A DNA stretch of 60,451 bases, from the NCBI RefSeq assembly GCF_011927835.1, contig NZ_JAATJH010000012.1:1-60451 (forward strand). The letters run 5' to 3'. Each line of letters starts with the position of its first letter. Positions within the stretch are counted from its first letter, which is position 1. The DNA is from Neolewinella antarctica (lineage in GTDB: Bacteria; Bacteroidota; Bacteroidia; Chitinophagales; Saprospiraceae). Below are positions 7,404-16,069 of this stretch, piece by piece. Under the pieces are notes generated by a model. It had not been told where the DNA came from, ran no database searches, and saw only the letters and a list, made by a program, of their open reading frames with translations. The translations under genes were made by a program, and so were the position numbers.

Positions 7404-9598
7404 TTGGCAAATGGCTGGTCGTAAACTCGTTTCCCCGTAGCTTTATACATTGCGTTCGCCAGCGCACCCATGATCGGTGGCAAGGAAGGCTCGCCGAGCC
7501 CGGTCGGGGCGATACCGTTATCGACGAAGTGCGTTTCAATCTTTTTCGGAGCTTCCGCGTGGCGGATGAGCCGATAAGTATTGTAATTTTCCTGCTCGGG
7601 CTTGCCATCCGCAAAGGTCAGGGCGCCGTAAAGGGCGTGGCCGATGCCATCGATGATGCCACCCTCGATCTGGTTAACGGCACCTTCGGGGTTGACGACA
7701 ATGCCGCAATCCACCGCGCAAACGACCCGGTCGACTTGGGGTCGGTTATTTTTTAGACTCAGATCGAGCACCTGAGCGACGTAAGAGTTGTGGCAGTAGT
7801 AGGCCGCTACGCCCCGGTGCTGGTTGCCGGATTCGTCCCAACCCGACTTCACGCGCACTTCCTTCAGAACACCCGCGTAGCGCTCGGCGTCGTAATCGTT
7901 CTTTTCCCCGACCGGGTCGGCGATCGCGCGGTCGAAAAGTTCGAGGCGGAAGTCGATCGGGTCTTTCCCGGCGGCTTCCGCGACTTCATCGAGAAAGGCC
8001 TGCTCGGCACCGGCAATGAAGTTCGACTTAGGTGCCCGCCAGGCGCCGGTTGAGATGTTGGATTCGCGAGAAAGATTCTCTGCCAGGTAGTTCTCCACCG
8101 CTCCGGCGGGGAAGCGGTTGGCAAAAACGGGGGAGCCGTTCGTGCCCGCGCCCCGTACGTGAAAGGCGATTAACTTACCCTCCGCGTCGAGGCCGGCGCG
8201 GTATTTCACCAGATAATCCGGGCGGTAAGTGCCCTGGGTCATGTCGTCTTCGCGGGTGTAAACCAGCTTGACGGGGCCACCGATCGCTTTACTGATCAGG
8301 GCGGCTTCGACGCCGAAATTACCGTAGAGACGCCGGCCGAAACCACCGCCCATGCGGGTCAGTTGGATGTCTACCTTTTCTTCCGCCAGCCCGGTCACCG
8401 CGCTGACGGTTTTGCGTAAGTATTCCGGTGTTTGGATCGGTCCGTTGAGCAGCGCGCGCTCGCCGTTGACGTCGGCGAAGAAGTTCATTGGCTCCATCGT
8501 GTTGTGGGGCAGGAAGGGTGCGGAGTACGTCGCTTCTACGATGTGGTCGGCATCTTCAAAAGCTTGCTCCGGGTCGCCATCGCGGCGGGCTACGTCGGCC
8601 TTTCCGGACTCGATCAGTTCCTTCAGTTCCTTCCGGTGGTCGGCGGAAAATTCACCTGCGGAGGTGGTAGTCCATTCTACTTTCAGCGCTTTTTTGGCCT
8701 GAAACACTTGCCAGGTTTTGTCACCGACGATGGCGATGAGTTGGGGGAAAGCGTTCACGTCCGACCATTGCATCTCCGCGCCGCCCGGCTTTGCGTCGAT
8801 GGTCACTACGTGCCGGATGCCCGGCATCTGCTTGACTTCGTCGGCGTTAAAAGACTTCAGTTCCATTCCGAAAGCGGGCGGGTGGACGATGCCCGCGATG
8901 AGCGTTCCTTCCGCTTGCAAATCAATTCCGTAGACCGCTTTGCCCGTGACGATTTCGAGCGCATCCACGTTCTTTTTACCCTGGCCGATAATGGTAAAGT
9001 CTTTCGGGTCCTTCAGTTGAATATCTTCCGGCACTTCGATACCGGCGGCAGCGGACGCTACCTCACCGTAGCCAAGTGACTTTCCGGAAGCATCGTGGTA
9101 AATAATGCCCTTTTCCGTGCGCAACTCAGCGACCGGAACGCCCAACGACTCCGCAGCGGCGGCTACCAGCAGGTAGCGGGCGGCGGCACCCGTTTGCCGG
9201 AGAATAGTCCAGTTCTTGCGAATCGATTGGCTACCCCCGGCTAACTGGCTATTGAAATTATCCGTATCCAACCCCGCCTGTTCCACAACGACGTTCTGCC
9301 AATCTACGTCGAGTTCTTCGGCGACGATCATCGGCATGGAAGTCTTCACGTTCTGGCCGATTTCGGGGTTTGGACTGTAAATTGTCACCACGCCGTTCTC
9401 CCCAATTTTAACGAAAGCATTGACTTCCGACCATCTATCGGGCATGTCCGGTCGCGGGGGCATCTTAAATCCCGTGCCTTCCTCAATCGCCACTTCGCGC
9501 TCGCAGGAGGTGAGCCAGGTCATGCCTAAAAGCAGCCCACCACCGGTGGCGGCCGAGACTTTGAGAAAATTGCGGCGGTTGTTATTCAGCTTTTTCAT
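7385..9598 (-). CDS. xanthine dehydrogenase-family molybdopterin-binding subunit (IorB-like)
   Basis: A 737-aa large subunit of a molybdenum hydroxylase (aldehyde oxidase / isoquinoline 1-oxidoreductase beta type). The N-terminus has a Tat signal (NRRNFLK followed by a Gly/Leu stretch), so the enzyme is exported folded. The a/b hammerhead domain is around residues 215-320. Molybdopterin-binding segments follow, including the MGGGFGRR and GAWRAPKSNF motifs, and GLGEPSLPP near the C-terminus, with the conserved Glu that acts as base in this family. The 2Fe-2S subunit gene lies 10 bp upstream in the same operon. Substrate cannot be deduced: such periplasmic pairs oxidise N-heterocycles or aldehydes. 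No XdhC-type maturation gene is nearby. Confidence 0.9.
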   Translation of the reverse strand: MKKLNNNRRNFLKVSAATGGGLLLGMTWLTSCEREVAIEEGTGFKMPPRPDMPDRWSEVNAFVKIGENGVVTIYSPNPEIGQNVKTSMPMIVAEELDVDWQNVVVEQAGLDTDNFNSQLAGGSQSIRKNWTILRQTGAAARYLLVAAAAESLGVPVAELRTEKGIIYHDASGKSLGYGEVASAAAGIEVPEDIQLKDPKDFTIIGQGKKNVDALEIVTGKAVYGIDLQAEGTLIAGIVHPPAFGMELKSFNADEVKQMPGIRHVVTIDAKPGGAEMQWSDVNAFPQLIAIVGDKTWQVFQAKKALKVEWTTTSAGEFSADHRKELKELIESGKADVARRDGDPEQAFEDADHIVEATYSAPFLPHNTMEPMNFFADVNGERALLNGPIQTPEYLRKTVSAVTGLAEEKVDIQLTRMGGGFGRRLYGNFGVEAALISKAIGGPVKLVYTREDDMTQGTYRPDYLVKYRAGLDAEGKLIAFHVRGAGTNGSPVFANRFPAGAVENYLAENLSRESNISTGAWRAPKSNFIAGAEQAFLDEVAEAAGKDPIDFRLELFDRAIADPVGEKNDYDAERYAGVLKEVRVKSGWDESGNQHRGVAAYYCHNSYVAQVLDLSLKNNRPQVDRVVCAVDCGIVVNPEGAVNQIEGGIIDGIGHALYGALTFADGKPEQENYNTYRLIRHAEAPKKIETHFVDNGIAPTGLGEPSLPPIMGALANAMYKATGKRVYDQPFANPTLRG

Positions 9599-9608
9599 GG
9601 TTGAGGTC

Positions 9609-10082
9609 TTAGGAGTTGGCTTGAAGTTTGGCGGCGGTCTTTACGGCGGCGTGGATGCGGACGTAGGTACCGCAACGGCAAATATTACCACTCATACCAG
9701 CGTCGATTTCGGCGTCGCTGGGTTGTGGTGAATTCTGTAGGAGCGAGACCGCGCTCATGATTTGCCCGGACTGGCAGTAGCCGCACTGGGGCACGTCGTG
9801 TTCTAACCAGGCGCGCTGGACCGGATGTGAGCCGTCGTCGGAAAGTCCTTCGATGGTCGTGACTGCTTGCCCGCTCTCGGCCAGTTTTCCGACGGGGGTT
9901 TGGCAACTGCGCATGGCCACGCCGTCGAGGTGAACGGTGCAGGCACCGCAGGAACCGATGCCACAGCCGTACTTCGTACCGACTAGATTCAGGTCATCAC
10001 GGAGAATCCAGAGGAGCGGTGTTTCCGAAGTGGCCTCCACTTCGCGGGGCTGGCCGTTTACTTTCAGTTGGTAAGTGGGCAT
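9609..10082 (-). CDS. (2Fe-2S)-binding subunit of molybdenum hydroxylase (IorA-like)
   Basis: A 157-aa protein. The plant-type ferredoxin fold has cluster-1 cysteines in [16 protein letters not shown] and a further Cys in RSCQTP. The C-terminal helical domain carries the second cluster in [11 protein letters not shown] and [12 protein letters not shown]. It passes electrons from the molybdenum subunit encoded just downstream. The start at 10082 ([10 protein letters not shown]) was preferred over an ATG 42 bp upstream, because homologues begin with this strand and the upstream residues are not protein-like. Confidence 0.92.
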   Translation of the reverse strand: MPTYQLKVNGQPREVEATSETPLLWILRDDLNLVGTKYGCGIGSCGACTVHLDGVAMRSCQTPVGKLAESGQAVTTIEGLSDDGSHPVQRAWLEHDVPQCGYCQSGQIMSAVSLLQNSPQPSDAEIDAGMSGNICRCGTYVRIHAAVKTAAKLQANS

Positions 10083-10137
10083 GTTTATTGGATTGTATCG
10101 GTAAGGTACGGGGAAATGGTTCACTACTCCGTGGAGG

Positions 10138-10145
10138 CAAATTTA
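10138..10145 (-). promoter_or_regulatory. -7 promoter box of the molybdenum hydroxylase operon
   Basis: TAAATTTG on the minus strand, matching TAnnTTTG, about 55 bp before the 2Fe-2S subunit start. Confidence 0.55.
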
Positions 10146-10178
10146 AGTACGCGGGATCGGTTGGCTGCTCGGCCGTAA

Positions 10179-11138
10179 TTAATAAATCCCTCCGGTATGG
10201 ATGACGACTACCGTGCTGCCGGGAGGATAGTGGCCGTTGGCAATTCGATCGAGAACGCCGGTAAAAAGCTTGGCGGTGTAAATGGGTTCAAGGGGTGGGA
10301 GGCCGGGTTCGCCAACGTCAGCGCGGGTAGCTAAGCCGGAGCTTTGGGTAATCCATTTTTTAGGGTACTTCCCGTAGCCGCCGTGGTGATAGCCTGTCAC
10401 GCAGGACCAATTTTCAGCTTGGTCTGAAGCAAGGTGTTGCGCTATTTCCTTTTGCATCCAGTTTCCTTTTAAGGCGGGATAGACTTCGACTTTCGTACGG
10501 GCGTTAGCGGCGCGGATGATGCCGGCCGCGGTTCCGCCGGTGCCGGCGCTGAGGGCTAAATAATCGGGGTATGCGCTTAAATCGGCTGTTATCTCGTCAT
10601 AGAGATGGCGCATGTTTTCGATGCCGGCTTCGGTGGTGCCGCCTTCCGGTATTAGCCAGACATGGGCGGGTGAAATATCGTATTCCGCAGCGATTTTTTG
10701 CCGCAGGGTTTCCACCCACGCAGGGTCATGCTTTTGCCGGTATTCGGTTCGGCTGATTTTTTCCAGTCGCGCGCCTGCCGTGGTACAATAATCCAGGAGT
10801 GGATTGTCTACTTCTTCGCCACGAATGATCAGGTGAACCCGTAAATTGTACAGTTTCCCGGCGGTGGCCAGGGCGGCAACGTGGTTAGAATAGGCACCAC
10901 CGAAACTAAGTAGAACGGGATCATCGCCACTCGCTAGTGCATCGTTAAGAATAGGCGCTAGCTTGCGCACTTTATTTCCTTGTAGAGCCGTCCCCGGTGC
11001 GGGTGTGTAGAGATCGTCTCGCTTGCAAAAAAGCTGAACGTCGGCTAATTCCGCCGCCGGGTGCTGGATACTTTCGAGGGGAGATGGGCGCGGCCGTCCC
11101 GAATGGGTGCGGGACTCGCTATGGCTTCGCGGGTGCAT
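10179..11138 (-). CDS. PLP-dependent ACC deaminase / D-cysteine desulfhydrase family protein
   Basis: A 319-aa fold-type II PLP enzyme. The lysine in LQGNKVRKL is the expected PLP Schiff-base residue. SFGGAYSNHVAALA binds phosphate or substrate, and the Gly/Ser/Thr loop LSAGTGGTAAG is the phosphate cradle. The C-terminus VVVIHTGGIY is typical. Family members act on D-cysteine or 1-aminocyclopropane-1-carboxylate, and which one applies cannot be told by eye. It stands alone, with about 100 bp to the molybdenum hydroxylase operon. Confidence 0.85.
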   Translation of the reverse strand: MHPRSHSESRTHSGRPRPSPLESIQHPAAELADVQLFCKRDDLYTPAPGTALQGNKVRKLAPILNDALASGDDPVLLSFGGAYSNHVAALATAGKLYNLRVHLIIRGEEVDNPLLDYCTTAGARLEKISRTEYRQKHDPAWVETLRQKIAAEYDISPAHVWLIPEGGTTEAGIENMRHLYDEITADLSAYPDYLALSAGTGGTAAGIIRAANARTKVEVYPALKGNWMQKEIAQHLASDQAENWSCVTGYHHGGYGKYPKKWITQSSGLATRADVGEPGLPPLEPIYTAKLFTGVLDRIANGHYPPGSTVVVIHTGGIY

Positions 11139-11176
11139 GGTAAATTTGTAAAAAGCAATCGATACGGGGCGTAGCC

Positions 11177-11398
11177 CTAAGCTAATTCCAACGGTTGAAT
11201 GTCAAAACCAGCTTCCTCCACGGTAGCCACGATATCCGCTTCACTAGCGTTTCCTTCCACCGTAAGCACTTTACGCGCATCCTCAACGTCGACGCGCCAG
11301 ATCGTCACGCCGGGCACGTCGTCCAAAAAGGCGGTAACCGTGCGGACGCAACTGCCGCAGTTGATGTTGGTACTAAAATACTGGAGTTTGCTGGCCAT
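11177..11398 (-). CDS. heavy-metal-associated (HMA) domain protein
   Basis: A 73-aa single HMA domain of the copper-chaperone kind. The metal site is NCGSC near residue 12 (CxxC), followed by VRTVTAFLDDVPGV and a beta-alpha-beta continuation ending EAGFDIQPLE. The start at 11398 (MASKLQYF) is chosen because the upstream in-frame extension lacks protein-like character. No copper ATPase or repressor is adjacent, so the partner is unknown. Confidence 0.85.
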   Translation of the reverse strand: MASKLQYFSTNINCGSCVRTVTAFLDDVPGVTIWRVDVEDARKVLTVEGNASEADIVATVEEAGFDIQPLELA

Positions 11399-11480
11399 GA
11401 AGTAGGGTTGTTTACCCTGGCAAACGCCACAACCACGGAAAAGGGTCAACCCCACCCTGCTCCCTCTTTCGAGTCTACTT

Positions 11481-11511
11481 TGCACCCCCGACAGCTATCG
11501 GGGCCGCGCCC
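11481..11511 (+). repeat. dispersed GC-rich motif with palindromic insert
   Basis: TGCACCC, then palindrome CCCCGACAGCTATCGGGG, then CCGCGCCC: the two ends of the 17-bp motif seen elsewhere, with an imperfect palindrome in the middle. It lies between divergent genes. Confidence 0.6.
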
Positions 11512-11587
11512 TGAATAGTATCATGGGTTTGATACTACATAACCCACCGACCGACCAACAAATCCCCGCGCACCACCTTTACCTCCC

Positions 11588-12406
11588 ATGAACATCCGCC
11601 TGGTAAAACAAGAAGACCTCGATAAGCAGCTGTATAACTCCTGCATTCACTACGCCACGAACGGTAATATATATGGTTACGATTGGTTCCTCAACGCGAC
11701 CGCTAAGGAATGGGACGTGCTCGTGGAGGGCGACAAATGGGTCAGCGTCATGCCCCTCCCCCGCCGTAAGAACTGGCTCGGCCGCACTTACCTGGAGCAA
11801 CCGCGCCTCGTTCCCGAGCTGGCCGTTTATACCGTCAAACCGATTAGTCCCAAGCGTATTCAGTCCTTTTGGGATGCCGTGCCGGAAGAGTACCGTAGCG
11901 GTGAACTGACGGTCGAGCCCGCCTCCGTCCCCCAAAAACCCGGCCGATTCGACGTCGAAGCCGCCCCCGGCACCGTACTGTTCCTGAAAGATCCCTACGA
12001 AACCATCATCGGCGATTTCTCCCCCGCCTACCACGAAGGCCTTCTCCGCGCCGAAGACGCCGAGCTACGGCCCATCGGCAGTTTCAAACCCGAAACGTTC
12101 GCCGATCTCTGGCTAGAAGTTAACGGCAAAACCGCCGACAACGAATGGACCTACCACGCAATGCAGCGCATCATGTACCAAGTGCTCCACCGCTCCTGGG
12201 GCGGTACGCAAGCGGTGCAGGATAAAAAAGGCAACATTCTGGCGATGGTATTTTTGGTGTACAGCCATTCCCGAATATTCCCTTTGTACCAGGTAGAAAC
12301 GCCAGCGGGCAAGAAGGTGGGGGCGATGACTTACCTGTGGGATAATATCTTAAAAATGCACGCGGAGCGGAATTTGAAGTTGAAGCGGGAGGATATTTTA
12401 GTATGA
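11588..12406 (+). CDS. GNAT/FemAB-like hypothetical protein, possibly C-terminally truncated
   Basis: A 272-aa protein of a Bacteroidota family with two GNAT-like folds. Recognisable features are YGYDWFLNATAKEWDVLVEGD followed by VMPLPRRKNWLGR-YLEQPRL near the N-terminus, and a second acetyltransferase-like half with GNILAMVFLVYSHSRIFPLYQ. Family members usually continue with a final strand and helix ('DFEGS...ARFYKSFGA'). This one stops at LKLKREDILV, so the last 40-50 residues seem to be missing (from memory of the family, unverified). No catalytic assignment is possible. Confidence 0.7.
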   Translation: MNIRLVKQEDLDKQLYNSCIHYATNGNIYGYDWFLNATAKEWDVLVEGDKWVSVMPLPRRKNWLGRTYLEQPRLVPELAVYTVKPISPKRIQSFWDAVPEEYRSGELTVEPASVPQKPGRFDVEAAPGTVLFLKDPYETIIGDFSPAYHEGLLRAEDAELRPIGSFKPETFADLWLEVNGKTADNEWTYHAMQRIMYQVLHRSWGGTQAVQDKKGNILAMVFLVYSHSRIFPLYQVETPAGKKVGAMTYLWDNILKMHAERNLKLKREDILV

Positions 12407-12460
12407 CAGTGGCGGCTTCGCCATAGTATGATAGTACGGTAGTAGCTGACCTTACTTAAC

Positions 12461-12555
12461 CAGATTTCGCCACAAAAGCACAGAATCACAAAAGGTCTCT
12501 AAGCGTTGCCAAAAAGAGCTTTTCTGTGATTTTGTGCTTCCGTAGCTGAAAATCT
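12461..12555. repeat. 95-bp palindromic intergenic element
   Basis: Left arm CAGATTT..CACAAAAGCACA..AATCACA..AAAG, right arm its near reverse complement ending AAATCTG, with a loop of about 25 nt. It shares the 'cgccaca...caaaagcac' block with the longer palindrome at 60213-60345. It lies between the convergent ends of the genes at 11588 and 12646. Confidence 0.65.
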
Positions 12556-12645
12556 GTGTACTACTTGGCAGTGATGAGCTGGACGAAAATCCCCGCACCG
12601 AAACTCTCCAGTTGGTTAACTTCCATTAGCGCCCTTTTTCAGAAT

Positions 12646-14202
12646 CTATTTTTTGATGATTCGTACCGAAACACTTACCCCTCCAGCCCGTATAACACCA
12701 ACGTACATGCCCCTGGGTAAGTCACCCACTGCCAACTGGTGGCGCTCGGCGGGCGCGAACTTGCGTTGCAGGAAGCGGTGGCCGAGCAAGTCGTACAGTT
12801 CTACTTCAATGGTTTCCCCGAGTAAGGAAGCCGGCGTAGTCAGCGTTACCTGATCGTGTACCGGGTTGGGCGCTATACCCCAGGAAATTTCCCGTCCATT
12901 CTCACGAATACTTACCGGGCTCCCCAGTGGTTGGGCATCCGTGTCGAAAAAGAATTCGCTGAACTCATTGACCAACACGTCGATGTAATAACCACCCCCG
13001 TAACGACCGGCGTCTTCAAACGTCGCGCTAACTCCGTTGCCGGCGTAGTCTTCCGAGCAATTCCCGGTCGCAACTTTGGTGACGCGCAGATCGGCAACGG
13101 ACGCAATACCGTTAGCGGCGATAAAGGAGTCCACCGCGGCACGCGTCAAGTAGCTCCGCACCCGCACCGGGCCCGCCGGTTGCGTAGTCGGTGAGATGCT
13201 GATGTTGCGCCCGAGGTAAGGAATGCTGGTGGGGCCGAACACGCGGGCGCCGTTCGGATCTTCGTAGTACCGGACGTCCACTTCCCCCAGTGGCTGGGTG
13301 TTTTCGATACTTACGATGACTTCGCCGTCCGCATTTACGACGTCAATGAATTCATTTTCCGCCCCCGTGCCGTCGAGGTTGACCAATTCGGCCGCGACGC
13401 ACCCCGTTTCATCCGCGACCGGCAGGATTTCTCCCGCGGCACATATCTCAAAAGCGGCGTACCCTCCCGTACCGACGGTGTAGACGCGCATGTCGTATTC
13501 AAACCTGGAAAAAGAGCTCCGGTCGACGGGGATATTCTCCAGCGTAATTGACACTGTTTCCCCCGGCAGGCCACTCGTGCAGGCAACCAAGGTATCCTGG
13601 CGTTCGTCGTAGATTTCAAATACGAGCGCGGTATCCGTCCCGAAAATCGGATCGACGGTGAAGGTATATTTTGGCCAGATCGGGCTGAAACTGTACCATA
13701 CGTCATCATCCGGGTCGCCGCCACAGGGGCCGGCCGGGTCGCCCTGGTTAGTGCCCGCGAAGGTGGAGCCGGGTTGACCAACGCAAATCGTTCTGGCGCT
13801 GGGGAAGTAATTAAACAGCCCGTCCCGGTCATCCAGCAATGGTCGGTCACCACCTTCCGTGGTAAAGATCAGCCGGTTACTGAAGGGAGATACTTCCGCA
13901 CCGCAAATAGCCTGAATATTGACGCGGTAATTTTCCGCCGTGTCGAGGCCGTAAAGAATGATCGGCTCGTTGGGGCCGAATAGGTAGCTGGTATCGGGGT
14001 TAATTGTCGGGTCCGTGAACTCAACGTCGTCGGTCAGCACGACGCGGTAGCCCGTTACGTTATCGGCGCGGGTGGGCAGCAGGGTGGCCGCTCGCTGGTC
14101 CTCGATGACGGTATTGCCGAGGCTGGGTGCGACGCACTGGGCGGTTACCCCGGTGGAAAAAATGCAGATGAACAAGATCAACAGGGAGTATGGGTGCTTC
14201 AT
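12646..14202 (-). CDS. T9SS type A sorting domain-containing secreted protein
   Basis: A 518-aa protein with a signal peptide (residues 1-21, ending VTAQC) and a fibronectin-like segment at about 25-115. A domain with D-D-D-VWYSFSP (about 165-175) resembles the pre-peptidase-like beta-sandwich of secreted Bacteroidota proteins. The C-terminal sorting domain is at about 435-518 (ISWGIAPNPVHDQVTL ... ELYDLLGHRF ... LPRGMYVGVIRAGG ... VRIIKK), which directs export by the type IX system and anchoring at the surface. No catalytic motif was seen, so this is a surface or extracellular protein of unknown task. Confidence 0.88.
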   Translation of the reverse strand: MKHPYSLLILFICIFSTGVTAQCVAPSLGNTVIEDQRAATLLPTRADNVTGYRVVLTDDVEFTDPTINPDTSYLFGPNEPIILYGLDTAENYRVNIQAICGAEVSPFSNRLIFTTEGGDRPLLDDRDGLFNYFPSARTICVGQPGSTFAGTNQGDPAGPCGGDPDDDVWYSFSPIWPKYTFTVDPIFGTDTALVFEIYDERQDTLVACTSGLPGETVSITLENIPVDRSSFSRFEYDMRVYTVGTGGYAAFEICAAGEILPVADETGCVAAELVNLDGTGAENEFIDVVNADGEVIVSIENTQPLGEVDVRYYEDPNGARVFGPTSIPYLGRNISISPTTQPAGPVRVRSYLTRAAVDSFIAANGIASVADLRVTKVATGNCSEDYAGNGVSATFEDAGRYGGGYYIDVLVNEFSEFFFDTDAQPLGSPVSIRENGREISWGIAPNPVHDQVTLTTPASLLGETIEVELYDLLGHRFLQRKFAPAERHQLAVGDLPRGMYVGVIRAGGVSVSVRIIKK

Positions 14203-14353
14203 GTGTAGTGAGTTTGACCGTCAATACACCCAATTTAAGCTCCGTTACGGGTTCTTCACAAATTATTTGCCCATTTCCTTGCACCCGCGCCAGCGCCGCA
14301 TGCGCGATTAAGCAATTGCAACTACCATAGATTTCCCCGCACCATCGCATTTT

Positions 14354-15085
14354 CTACCCGTACAGCTCCAGCAACACCTGGTCTTCTCCGTAACCCATTT
14401 CAGCTAATTTATTCTTTGCTTCGTCCACCATTTCCGACCAACCGCAAAGGTAAAACTGGAGGTCCGCACGGTAAACGGGATAATGTTGTTCGTAAACGGC
14501 GTGCACGTAGCCGCGCGTCGTTTCCACTCCTTCGCCCGATGGCATATCCTGCCGGCTAATGGCTAAAGAATAGTGGAAATTATCGTATTCCTCGGCCATT
14601 GCTTCGAATTCCTCACGGTACAGAATATCCTCTTCCGTCCGGCAACCGAAAATCAGGTGAAAATTCACTTTTTCTTTCGGTAACCGCTCCTGCAACATGG
14701 CACGAAAAGGTGCCACGCCGGTCCCGGTACAAATAAAAACAATATCCTTCTCCAGCGGCGTGGGGGGAAGCTTGAATACACCGCCGGGGTCCTTCGCCAT
14801 GATTTGCGTACCGACCATCGTTTCCTCAAAAAGCCACGTGCTGCCCTTCCCGTCGGGTAACTGGACGACGCAGAGCTCGACCTGATTCGATCCGTTCGGG
14901 GCCGCGGCGATGGAGTAGCTGCGCCAACCGTCGCGGCGGCGCTCGGTAACCGGCAGCTCAAGGGTGACAAACTGACCGGGTTGATAGGTCAGTCGCTCGT
15001 GGTGGGGCAGTTCCAGCCAAAAACTACGGACGGTAGGGCTGCGTTGCTCGATCTTTTGAATGGTAGCGGGGTTCCATTTTGGCAT
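14354..15085 (-). CDS. ferredoxin--NAD(P)+ reductase-like FAD-binding oxidoreductase
   Basis: A 243-aa flavin reductase of the FNR superfamily. The FAD site is RSYSIAAAPNG (about 56-66) and GSTWLFE follows in the flavin domain. The NAD(P) domain has CTGTGVAPFRAML (about 119-131), the FGCRTEEDILYREEFE segment, and the C-terminal FYLCGWSEMVDE. No iron-sulfur domain is fused, so it works with a separate electron acceptor that is not encoded nearby. Confidence 0.88.
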   Translation of the reverse strand: MPKWNPATIQKIEQRSPTVRSFWLELPHHERLTYQPGQFVTLELPVTERRRDGWRSYSIAAAPNGSNQVELCVVQLPDGKGSTWLFEETMVGTQIMAKDPGGVFKLPPTPLEKDIVFICTGTGVAPFRAMLQERLPKEKVNFHLIFGCRTEEDILYREEFEAMAEEYDNFHYSLAISRQDMPSGEGVETTRGYVHAVYEQHYPVYRADLQFYLCGWSEMVDEAKNKLAEMGYGEDQVLLELYG

Positions 15086-15139
15086 GCTTCGGCGGCCTTT
15101 GGCCTTTTGTTACGCGGCGTGCCACTTGCGGGCGCGCGG

Positions 15140-16069
15140 TCAGAGAATCATTTCCCGGTACGTGATAACCGTGTTGTAGCCCCGGACGTTGAAGTATTCT
15201 TCAACTTTCTCCTTTGATAGCTCGCATAGGGCCCAGATGAAATCGCCACCCCAGGCCCCGAGGGATTTTAGCTGGCCGGGGAAGTCCGGAAATAGCTCCT
15301 CCTGTACGGTTTGCGTGCTTAACGTTGCGGCCACGATCCGCTCGTGATTTTGCAGAATTTTTTGCGCGGAACGCAGGTGCAGGGTAGGTTCGGTGAGCGC
15401 AGCGGTGAGACTGGCGACCTCCTCTTTTGTCTTTTCCGGAATAGCGACGGAGCGGTACGACCGGATGCCCTCCCGACTGTTCTGCTTCTGGTTGCGGTAG
15501 ACGAAGTACGTTTGGTCGAGCCAGGCGGGGTACCAGTCGAGCGCTGCGATGGTCGGTGTCGTCCCATCGCGGGTGTACACGATCGGCCCCTTAGCCGTCG
15601 CGCAGGCAAGATCGTAACCACTGCCACCAAAAGTGTTTTCCAGCAGCGCGAAGGCGTCGACTTCCAGCCAATCCGCCACGAAACTGATGAGGGTGGAGCT
15701 CGTGCCCAGGCCCCACAAGCGTTCAAACTCCAGGTGGGAAACCACGGAATTATTTGCGGTAGCGTACACCAGCGCCCCGGGGTTCAACTCGTCGGCCGCC
15801 CGCAGGAGTTGGTACAGTCGTTTCGAAAACGCGTTCGCCTGCCGCTGGTAGCCCACCGAGCCGTCCCAGTTGAGGTGAGTACTGAACCACTCTTTTCCCC
15901 GCGGATCGAAAGAACGCCAGGCGAGGCCCGCGCCCTTGGTGGGATTTACCGCGAACCGCTGGCCCAGTTTGGTGGGCACGGCCAGGGCGGGGACGCCGTC
16001 GAGAACGAAGTATTCTCCCGTCAGGAGCAGTTTACCCCGGTAGGTTTGTTCGAAGGTCGCTCTAGGCAT
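15140..16069 (-). CDS. GYDIA-type GHMP kinase
   Basis: A 309-aa small-molecule kinase of the GHMP superfamily. It has an N-terminal GKLLLTGEYFVLDGVPALAVP strand-helix, the ATP loop WGLGTSSTLISF (about 113-124), and the subfamily signature GGSGYDLACA. The family is common in Bacteroidota and resembles mevalonate kinase, but the substrate is not established here. The start at 16069 (MPRATFEQTYRG) overlaps the last 8 nt of the CHAT-domain gene, suggesting translational coupling. The longer frame upstream would lie in the CHAT coding sequence. Confidence 0.85.
   Translation of the reverse strand: MPRATFEQTYRGKLLLTGEYFVLDGVPALAVPTKLGQRFAVNPTKGAGLAWRSFDPRGKEWFSTHLNWDGSVGYQRQANAFSKRLYQLLRAADELNPGALVYATANNSVVSHLEFERLWGLGTSSTLISFVADWLEVDAFALLENTFGGSGYDLACATAKGPIVYTRDGTTPTIAALDWYPAWLDQTYFVYRNQKQNSREGIRSYRSVAIPEKTKEEVASLTAALTEPTLHLRSAQKILQNHERIVAATLSTQTVQEELFPDFPGQLKSLGAWGGDFIWALCELSKEKVEEYFNVRGYNTVITYREMIL

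Noticed and set aside
8432..9079. 215-codon plus-strand frame opposite the molybdenum hydroxylase gene
   Set aside because: It is the mirror of a well-supported gene in GC-rich DNA; its protein shows no motif.
12421..12600. Possible CRISPR-like repeat
   Set aside because: Only one inverted pair with no regular spacers; no array of direct repeats anywhere in the window and no cas genes.
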